A stretch of DNA of 64,000 bases from Lepraria neglecta (taxonomy: Eukaryota; Ascomycota; Lecanoromycetes; Lecanorales; Stereocaulaceae). Both the position numbers and the translations under genes were made by a program. Of the stretch, positions 55,901-64,000 are shown in pieces (the first letter of the stretch is position 1; each line of letters opens with the position of its first letter). The DNA lies in assembly GCA_033220425.1 (NCBI GenBank), contig CM065647.1, positions 62,001-126,000 on the forward strand, written 5' to 3'. The notes beneath the pieces are model-generated. The model was not told the DNA's origin. It did not search any database and saw only the letters and a list, made by a program, of their open reading frames with translations.

Positions 55901-58900
55901 CCAGACGACAAAGACAGGGTAAGAGAATAGCGTTACGGAGGCTGTCCAGTCAAGTCTACCCTGCCGGTAAAGCTCGTCGAAGGTCTTATCAACTACCTCC
56001 CGGTTATTAATACCTAAAGGGTAGATTTTCGCTCTGCCCGAAATTTTCGTCTACCAGTCGTCGCGAAGCCGTAACTTTATCCATTCTTCTTCGGGGACCT
56101 TAACAAACCCACTATCCGTCTACAGCGAGGGAAAACTTATAACAAGGTCCAACAAGGCCTGGGTTTCTTCTGCGCTGCCGTAGACGGTGACACTATTTAG
56201 GAGGACGGTTTCCGGGTAACACAGCCTAGAAAACGACGGCCTAGAAATCGATAGCGTCGGTACGGAAGAGACGCCTGAGAAATTTGCGGGAAATTTCTGG
56301 CTGGCCGCCGGATTTTCTTCCGTAGGCGGTATTATTACTACCTCTAGATCTATCTCTACCATAAAGCAATTCTCGTAGCTAACTTCGGAGACGTTACCGA
56401 GCTTATACCTTCGTAGAAGCTGAATAGGCGAGTCTAATTCGTTCCTTACTAGGATAGAAGTCATCTAGTAATCGACGAGGTGGGCGAATAGTACAAGATT
56501 TATTTAGGTTGTCGGTTCGAATAGAAAGTCTCGATCTTCAGGAAGCTCGACAGGCTTTATAGGCACTATTATCTCGCTACAGGGAGGTATAACTAAAGCT
56601 ACCTTAACGTAGATATTTCTCCGGGTAAATTCACCCCGTTATCGTGCTAAGATTGAAACGGTAGTTTGGTAAGAGCCGATATATACGTTTCGCTCTATAA
56701 TATCGATAATAAATCTCTTAGGCCCGAGGATATCGTTACTAATAAGTATCTTCGCCCGGAGATCGTCGATAAGATATAATTCCCTTCGGATATATACTAG
56801 GACCTTCTCCTCGCCGGAAAGGCCTAGGAGGTAGATTAGGATAGTGACGTATTCTGACATCTCGTATTTAGAATTTCCTACTCCGCGTACCTTTAAGGGC
56901 GAAGCCATTTTCTAGATCTTAACTTCCGGCAACGTTAATATTAGCTAAGCTCGATCAATAAGCGTAACTCCGTACCCCGTATCAGCGCAAACTTCTTCGT
57001 CCTTAGCGTCGCGTAATAGCCTGATAAGCACTATAGTATAGGTCCAGCTCCGGAAGGCAAAACTATTACCGAGTTCCTTAGAGGAGGCTGTAGACTCTAT
57101 GATTTTCGAGATTAATACTATCGATTCCTCGGCAGCGGTAAGGTTACTTTCAACCGGAATCTTAGCGAGGGACGAATTCTTGTCTACTAAATCCTCGGTA
57201 TCTAGTCGCTGATAACCTGCACGAAGATACTTATAAAGCTTAGTTTTCGACGGAAATGACTCGTGGCAGTATCAGCAGTACGTCTCGATGCTAACGAATC
57301 CTGAAAAGTGGTCGTCAGGTATATCCGGGAAGCCTGACTCGTTGTAGTAGATATCGTTCCCATTCTCATCTTGGCCGGCGTAGTAGTACGGCTCGGACTT
57401 AGTATCTTGTTCCTGACTTAACGAGCCGTGGGCAGGATTATCGGAGGTATTTTCTAGAGTATTAGAATTCTCTATAGCTGAAGGGTCGACAGCGTCTTTA
57501 ACCGAAGCTTGATAGGCTAATACTCTACGAGGCCTAAAGTTCTGCTGCTAGGGCTTCCGGAATCCTCGACCGCGGTCGTCTCTTCTTAGAAATAGAGCCC
57601 TAGGTGGTAGGCGATTTTATGTCGGCGTAGAAGCGGACCCGTTTAGCAGCGCGGTGATTTGTAAGGGCTATCGAGGAACTGGTAATCCTTAAGATTGCCG
57701 AGGCTAGGTGCTTGGTTATTGGCTGTATTAGCCGTACTGTATCTATAGCTGAGTTAAGTAAGCATTTAGGCTGTAAAATTAACGCTGAAAAGACGGTTAA
57801 CCGAAAGACTACTAAGTACCCTGCTATTGCTGGGTATGCCCAGGCGAAAATAGTTGACGACTGAAATAAGGCGGCTGTCTATAAATAGACGCTGGTTAAC
57901 GAGACTGAAACTGGTTATAATTACCTCTGGCATCCTGAAATCGAGCCTGTCGATTTCCTGAGTACGCGCCGGACGCTCCGGCCACGTTACTTCTCCCATT
58001 CTTGGCTGCGTATACCTACCAGTCGTGCTTACAGTTATCTATATCCTTAAGGAAGATATTTAGTATTAAATCATCCGTAGGTCTCTTGATATCACGCCTA
58101 AGATCTGAATCGAGGCCCGCGTAGATAATATCGAGTTAATTCTTCACTGACGCCAAACCAGCATCTTTACAAGACCGTAGAATCTTTTAGGCGTATTCGC
58201 GTAGTTCCCGGTAAGAAGCTGTATCTTTAATAGTGTACCGCTCCTTAAGGACAGCGTCGATTATAACGTATAACGGCTCCCCGAATCTGTCGAGAAGAAC
58301 CCGAACCCATTCTACTAAATCTACTTCATTGGCTCCGTACTTGATAAGGCGTTTCTCTGCCTCGGAAAGGACTACAGTATACTATTCCAAGGCGTCTCCC
58401 CGTAGACTCATCCACAAATTCTTACAGACTATAGTACCTCTAACCGTGGCAAGGTCCTTAGCTCGTTCGATAAACAGATAAATATCCCTAAAGTACGTTT
58501 TATTATGCGAGGAATCAATAGTAAGGCCGCCGGAATGAATGGATTTACCGTTATAGAAAGGGTCGAAGAATCCAAGTTCTGCCGGATTCCACCTAGAAGA
58601 ACTACTATTACTATTGATCGCTCCGTCGGTCCCTGGAGGACCTTATAGACCCGGCAGACCCGGTGGGCCTGGTATTAGAGGGTTCTATCGCTGGGTTTCT
58701 TGGTAACGCTAAATGCCCGCATTAACAGCGTTTTGAATAATTCGCTGGAGAATTAGATCATTAAGGTCCGCTATAGCCTGAGGATCCTGTCGGCGAGAAT
58801 CTGGTAACTAAGGTCTAATCGGCTTATAGTAAATAGTTTCCTCGGCGGAGGTTACTCGTATTAAATGATTCGATGAATTCGACGCTATCGATTCTACTCC

Positions 58901-59490
58901 GGGTATATCCGAAGGAGACCTTGGTAGGGTATTCCCTATTAACGGAGGATCTTGTAGGCGGAGTAGGCTTCGGGCATCCCGCTTAAAAGTAGTGAGGGTA
59001 CTCCTAAAAGCTGCCCTGTCGACAGCCCAGTCTGTTAGGAAGTTAGGTGGCTCGACTAACTGAGATCTCTGCCTGGCACGGGCATCTCTCGCTGAAATGG
59101 TAACACGATTTGGTTAGGCAGGACGAAAATTATGCGTTACCAGCTCGGTAATAGCTTGTCGAGTAGAATCACTGACCGAATCACTGAATACATAAGCTGT
59201 CTAGATAAATTCGTCAAGTTAGAAGGCGAGAACAACCGTATCCCTAGTAATAAGGGTAGACGACCTTGTCGACAACGAGGAAGCTACGGTGGCAGCTCCG
59301 AAAGCTAAGCTTGTCGAGTGTCCTTAGGAATTCGGGCAGTATAGATTTTTCTAGGAGGCTGAAGCCTATAATATAGAAGATTTCTAGATACTTAAAAGGA
59401 ACGTCGCTGGAACTTATTAGGCGTTTTATTAAGGCACCTGAGTTAGCAGGTATAGGTTTATCGAACTGATTCGACAGCGCCAAAGAGTCT
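52950..59490 (-). pseudogene. gag-pol of G6, fossil
   Basis: Long readable runs in RT (AIVDIRGLNDLIVPDAYPVP), RNase H and integrase (ITDRDPKF, STAYHPQIDG) and the chromodomain make the family certain. Open stretches at 59483-59244, 56908-56639, 56464-56120 and 54772-54551 are its fragments. It is broken. Confidence 0.9.
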
Positions 59491-59716
59491 ATAGACTACT
59501 ATCGACGGTTCCTAGGAAGAGAACTCGACGTCTGCCGAAGTCGAGTAGTAGTTATCGGTACGTCACCGTAGAATAGTAAGGTGACGAGTACGGGGCGGAA
59601 GAATTTTGGTGAGGAATTATCGAAATAATATGATATAGCTTCTAACTAAGCCTGGTAGAGGAACTCCTGGATCTTTAACAATCAATTGGTGTCAAAAACG
59701 ACCGTTGCTACCATGT

Positions 59717-59870
59717 TGTCACATGGATCCTAACTGTATTAAGGGGTGGTAAACTTGTTCTTCTTGTTGTCGAGCGAAGCTCGGTTTTCTACTGCTAAGC
59801 TAAGCCGCTATAGTACTAGTTCGCTTGGCAAGAAGCTTGCCCGCGAAACGCTTCGTGACACCGAACCTGG
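59717..59870 (-). repeat. 5' LTR of G6 (154 bp)
   Basis: Partner of 52466-52619, followed outward by ccgaa. Confidence 0.95.
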
Positions 59871-59875
59871 TCTAG

Positions 59876-60290
59876 CATCTCTATGATCGGCCCTTACAAT
59901 TATCCTCCCTTTTCTAAGACGAGCTCCTATAAGGTAGTAAGCGTAGGAAGAACAATAGCAATTAGCTACCCCTACCGGAGCAGCTTTACAGTACGCCGGT
60001 ACCCTATTATATAGATATTATACTAATACGCCAGTAATTATCAGACGACTATCGAGCAGACGAAATCCGACTCGAAGTCCGAGTCGATTAGTTGAATCGA
60101 TATCTTTCGAACTTTAATCCTTCTGTCCTACGTGACGCCTTAGTCTTATTAAAACTATAAAAACCTCTCTAGTAGATAGGAAAATAGATAAAAGAGTACT
60201 ATCGTTTATAGTATCGCTACGGATATTAACGCTTTCTTCCACCCTTACCCTTATTCGTAGATATAGGTCTCTTTAGAATATATTATTATA
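59876..60290. other. flank between G6 and G7, possibly G7's 3' LTR
   Basis: Resumes the 52465 flank. cgactcgaagtccgagtcgatt (60070-60091) recalls the cgagtcg repeats of the solo LTR at 17971, and the G7 chromodomain ends just beyond. No second LTR copy is in the window, so limits are unknown. Confidence 0.35.
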
Positions 60291-62509
60291 GCCTCCTTCC
60301 GGCGGCTACCGATTCTACTATAGATCTATTAGGGTATTCCTTATAAAACTTTCCTAATAGCTTCCGTAGATAAGAGACCCCCTCGAAGGGTTCCTAAATA
60401 TCCTCTAAATCAGGATAACCTTCCTAATAGATTTAATAGTATAGGTCTCCTACCTTACTATCCTTACCGGGTTTAAAAATTATACTATCTATAACGCTAG
60501 TAATAATATAGTTCTATATATCGCCCTCGTCGAATTCTATATCCTCTAGGCTTTAGCTTATCTCCCTCTACTTTAAATAGTCCTTTTCTAGTAAGGATAT
60601 ATAGAATATATTATAAATTCGCTAGCTATCCGGTAGCTTTAGTTAGTATAACTATAAGCCGATAACATCTATAATAAGGAATAGACCGAATTTCTTGAAC
60701 TCTAGCTTCCTATTTTACTTTATCTTTATATACTTAGTATTTAACTAAATATAGTTACCGACTTTATAGTCTCGTAACTTCCGATATCTATTAGCGAACT
60801 CTACTTATAATTACTATATAGCTAAGATAGTATCCTTATATACGCCTATTAGTATAAATAAGTATTTTATATTATTAACTACGGCGCGAGAATAAGATTT
60901 CGGATCGATTTCCTCGTCCTAAGATATCCTTAGACTATAGCTAAGATTAGCCTCGAATAGCGATATACTAGTAGTAGAGTTCTTTATATTATTATAAGCA
61001 AACTCCGCTATAGATAACTACTATACCTAGTTATCCTACTCCCAGCAGACGAATACTTATAAGTATTATTCTCTAGTACTATTCTGTCGCTTAGTCTAGC
61101 TATCGGTCTAAGGGTAAAAAGCTATCGAGAGGCGACGTCTTACCCCTAGGAAATACATAAGGCTAGACTAGAACTGAGAGGTGAATAGTAACCTATAGTC
61201 CGTTACTATAGAGTCCGGTAATCTATAATAGCGAACTAGGTTCTTAATTAGTACCTATACGAACTACTTAGCGTCGAGTATCTTGTCTACTACTATATAA
61301 TATAATATCTTTATAAGACGATCTACGATTATAAAGATCGAGTCGTATATATACCTATACCAATCTTTCGATAGGGGTAGCCTAGTTACGAAGTCTAATA
61401 ATATATCCTTCTATTTATAAGTAGGGACTAGTAAGGGTATTAACTTACTATACGGTTTATGCCTTAATAACTTGATTATAGCGTATATAGAGTATATAGC
61501 GACGTATTCGCTTATATCCTTGGTAAGCTTCGGCTAGAAGTACTTATATTAAATAAGTACTTAAGTCTTCTCAGTACCGAAATAGTCTGCTAGCGGACTA
61601 TTATAATAGTATTCCATAACGACGTCTCGCAATACCTCAGGAATATATATTCGTCCTTTATAGTATAGTCTGCCTCTAGTAAGACTATAGAGTTAGCTAC
61701 TTAGAGAGTTAATTTTAGATTTCTTTAATTATTCTATAATACTCCTCGCGTAATCGTCCTCGAGAGTTAACTCTTCGAGTTAATTATTAAAAGACTAATT
61801 CTTAACGGAGTTATCTATAGGGTCTTCGATTATAATAGTAGCTTATATTTAGGCCTACTATCCGTATATACCGGGTACCCTATTAGTACCGGTAATAAGT
61901 ATCTAAAAGTAGCCTACTATAAAGGTAGACCGCTCTATAGTACGGAACCCTTATAGGGTATACTTCAGCTTATTAAGCAGATAATAGTTCTCTCGTTCAG
62001 TAATACTATTATCCTACTTGTAGTCAGGGATCTAACTTAGTAGGTCCGCGGGATTGTATTTCCCCTAACGATATTCGATAGCAAAGTCGTAGCGACTTAG
62101 TTCTTGCGCCTAACGAATCTAATAACTATTTAGTCGTATAGTACTTATAAATCTCTTGAGATTATAATAATCTATTAAGATCTGAGTCTTATACCTACTA
62201 CCCTTATAGTAGTAGTACTAGTATTTAAACGACTCGATAATAGCTAACAGTTCTTTATCGTACGTGTCGTACCGAGTCTCTACCGGGATTTATTTACGTA
62301 AGTAGTATACTACTAGGTACCAAACTTCGCTATATAACTAACTCAGGATACTACTAATAGTATAGCCCGATATATTAGTCTCTACCCGTATTAGTAGTTC
62401 CGGGTTAAAGTGCCTTAGTACTAGTACGGTAGTAAATACTATCTTTAAATCTTTAAAGGCCTTCTTTACCTTAGGTATAAGAATAAATAGACTCTTAGAG
62501 CTCTTTTCA

Positions 62510-62780
62510 TTTATCTTAGTACCTCTAGATATAGTAATTATATCCCTTTGTATATTAAAGACTACTTAGGTATATAAGTCTATATCTTTAGTGGCTACTC
62601 GGGCGTACGAGTCTATACCTTTAAAGACTACTCGGGTATACAAGTCTATATCTAGAGTACCTTTAGATATAATATTTGTATCCCTCTATACTATACCTCT
62701 AAATATAATATCTATACTTCTCTGTATATTAGAGACTACTCGAGTATACGAGTCTATATCTCTTTTAGGTAGTAATATCT
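62510..62780. repeat. minisatellite-like repeats in G7 between RT and RNase H
   Basis: Imperfect units of agactactcgggtatacaagtc/tatatct type recur (62568, 62598, 62623, 62726) with intervening tagatataatatctatatccctctgtat blocks. On the minus strand they give repeated DIDLYTRVV-like segments. The open stretch 62591-62812 (+) is a shadow of it. Confidence 0.75.
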
Positions 62781-63195
62781 TTATTAACTCTATTAGAGGA
62801 GCTGTAATATAACTAAACCCCTTAATAAACCTGTAATAGAAATTCGCAAAGCCTACGAAGACCTGAATCTCTCGAATAGATTTCAGTTCTGGCCAGTTCT
62901 TAACTAACTAGATACGGTCTTCCTCTATACTTACCTCTGTAGGGGCGATAATATAGCCTAGGAAGTGTACCTTGTCTATACCGAAACGATACTTCTAAAG
63001 ATTAATAAATAGGCTATACTATCTTAATTTGTCTAGAACCTACTTTATAGCCTCGACGTACTTAGTACTAATATCTTGCGTGTAAATAAGAATATTATCT
63101 TTCTTCTAATAACAGAATAGGTTTTAATACCTATTCAGGCAACTAATACCAAATCGGGTAGTCATGGGATGCTTGGCATCAACCACCAAACTGTA

Positions 63196-63280
63196 GTTGA
63201 ATCCGCTGCGCACTTCTTCGCAGTAATGCCCCGCGCCACATACATCATATGATATCGAGATGATTTTATAAGTTTTGGAG
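63196..63280. repeat. 85-bp direct repeat, copy 1
   Basis: Matches 63441-63525 with scattered differences; shared core cttcgcag, gccacatac, tcatat, atatcgagat. Confidence 0.88.
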
Positions 63281-63440
63281 TCAATTATTAGCTTGCTTGC
63301 GCATCAAGAACTTTTAGAATCGGCCCATTTGCGCAATAGTTATGACCAAAAGATGCGTTTTCGCCATGTTTTGCAGCGCGAGAGCTCGGTAGCAAATGCC
63401 AAGCATTGAGCTTGGCGCCCCGGACCCTGGAACATCAAAA

Positions 63441-63525
63441 GTTGAATGCGCACCGTAACTTCTTCGCAGCAGTGCCCCACGCCACATACGTCATATAATA
63501 TCGAGATAATTTCATGAGTTTTGGA
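63441..63525. repeat. 85-bp direct repeat, copy 2
   Basis: Second copy, 245 bases after copy 1. Differences are not limited to transitions, so divergence is not only RIP. Confidence 0.88.
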
Positions 63526-63813
63526 ACCAAGCATACGCTTTCCAACGCCGTTTGAATTTTGAAATTCGGTAAATATTTGGCTAAGGAAAGCTCAAAAAAC
63601 ATGTTTTTGCCTGCGGAGTTCCCTGAAGCTACCACCGCAGTCACCCCCGAAGTGCCTCCGGAGCACTCAAATATTTAACCCTTAATAACTTTCAATATAT
63701 TAGGGTTAGGGCTTGGCTTTATATATATAACATATACTATAAATAGAGGGCTTTCTAATTAGGCTTAAATTTTCTAAATCGAGTATAAAATAAGCGAGAT
63801 ATAGCCGTCTTTA

Positions 63814-63835
63814 CGGTAATCTTCTGTGAAGATTA
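63814..63835. repeat. short perfect inverted repeat at the edge of the insert
   Basis: gtaatcttc, then a 3-base loop tgt, then gaagattac. It lies near the right boundary of the non-RIPped segment and may mark its end. Confidence 0.6.
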
Positions 63836-64000
63836 CGGGCACTTACTTATTAAGGTAAATAATATAGAAGATATCTAGCTTTTCGGCTAATACTTGATTA
63901 ATATACGCTTAGAACGTTGCAGGGGTATTTATAAGCCTAAATAGTAAGACTTAGTACTCGAAGTAACTATAATGTGTTCTAAACGTAGTCTTCTACTTAT

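Larger units (their letters stand above)
52466..59870 (-). mobile_element. Ty3/Gypsy element G6, 154-bp LTRs, fossil
   Basis: Nearly identical 154-bp LTRs (52466-52619, 59717-59870) and perfect ccgaa target duplication (52461-52465, 59871-59875). The minus strand has gag (59480-57650) with a collagen-like linker (58680-58622), a CX2C segment near 57275-57255, a protease-like part (56900-56200), RT (56030-55480), RNase H (55150-54600, ending HKPGKEYIIPDILSRL), integrase (54300-53450) and a chromodomain (53110-52950). The primer-binding-like site cgaccgttgctacca lies at 59699-59713. It is moderately RIPped, with many fewer breaks than G1 or G4. The close LTR match suggests it is the youngest large insertion here. 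Confidence 0.93.
63115..63820. other. non-RIPped 0.7-kb segment inside G7 RT, with internal direct repeat
   Basis: Composition changes abruptly to normal CA/TG content. It contains two 85-bp direct repeats (63196-63280, 63441-63525; gttgaat...cttcgcag...gagttttgga). Their offset is 245 bases and their surroundings are similar (gcatgg/cttggc motifs), as if the segment were a dimer. The two short minus-strand ORFs (63534-63340, 63644-63435) show no known domain. Likely a later insertion; no clear terminal repeat or target duplication found. Confidence 0.6.
60290..64000 (-). mobile_element. Ty3/Gypsy element G7 (pol part, runs off the window), fossil
   Basis: The minus strand has RT in two parts (64000-63830: FQAYINQVL; 63110-62830: ILIYTQD, VHFLGYIIAPTEVSI, FVGFANFYYRFIKGF), RNase H (62420-62040, DYYNLKRFI and NPADLLS), integrase (61700-60950, with GVRRRLSIAFYP) and a chromodomain (60560-60330, EGYPDLED). 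About 0.7 kb of unrelated, non-RIPped DNA (63115-63820) lies inside RT. Strongly RIPped and broken many times. The gag end is beyond 64000. Confidence 0.85.

Noticed and set aside
62591-62812. 73-codon plus-strand ORF
   Set aside because: Low-complexity antisense of the minisatellite in G7 pol.
1-64000. tRNA, rRNA or snRNA genes
   Set aside because: I looked for paired tRNA arms with GGTTCRA-like T loops and found none I could support by eye.

Overview
The window reads as a transposon graveyard from a filamentous ascomycete (Pezizomycotina). The sequence is very rich in TA, and CA/TG dinucleotides are nearly absent over most of its length. LTR pairs differ almost only by transitions. That is the signature of repeat-induced point mutation (RIP). 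I see one convincing intact host gene, an intronless FAD-dependent monooxygenase of the salicylate-hydroxylase type (50693-52015, +). It lies in a short island of normal composition (about 49.6-52.5 kb).

Layout. 1-307 and 6912-11670 hold degenerate repeat DNA I cannot classify; a Ty3/Gypsy chromodomain element (308-6906, minus) sits in it with a near-perfect 5-bp target duplication. 11670-14580 holds a partial Gypsy gag-RT (minus). 15075-15521 is the N-terminal part of a Tc1/mariner-type transposase (minus). 15540-18680 is a degenerate repeated coding region (+) split by a solo LTR (17707-18151).

18760-50000 is one Tc1/mariner-type transposase gene (minus) blown apart by two LTR nests. Its three exposed pieces are 49642-50000, 30442-30878 and 18760-19112. 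Nest one is a Gypsy element (19113-30436) with a Copia element (26018-30215) inside it. Nest two is a Gypsy element (30879-49636). It contains a solo LTR (32225-32638), a Gypsy element with truncated pol and extra cargo (35308-40180), a Copia element (41956-47721), and the 3' end of a second closely related Gypsy copy (LTR 48085-48502). Target duplications support seven of these insertions and give their order.

50290-50640 holds two tandem copies of a hairpin-rich repeat ending at a TATA box in front of the monooxygenase. 52466-59870 is another Gypsy element with 154-bp LTRs. 60290-64000 is the pol part of a further Gypsy element, with about 0.7 kb of non-RIPped DNA placed in the reverse-transcriptase core.

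The most interesting signal is a small ORF carried antisense at the 3' end of the 308-6906 / 30879-49636 Gypsy family. It is seen three times. It begins at or inside the 3' LTR, runs tail-to-tail with pol, and shows cysteine spacing like a fungal Zn2Cys6 zinc cluster followed by a charged coiled coil. A second Gypsy family (35308-40180) also carries an extra antisense coding region, with intron-like signals. Two other Gypsy elements share a collagen-like Gly-Pro-Pro stretch in gag. All LTR elements here are broken many times over and are described as fossils; their coding parts are approximate.
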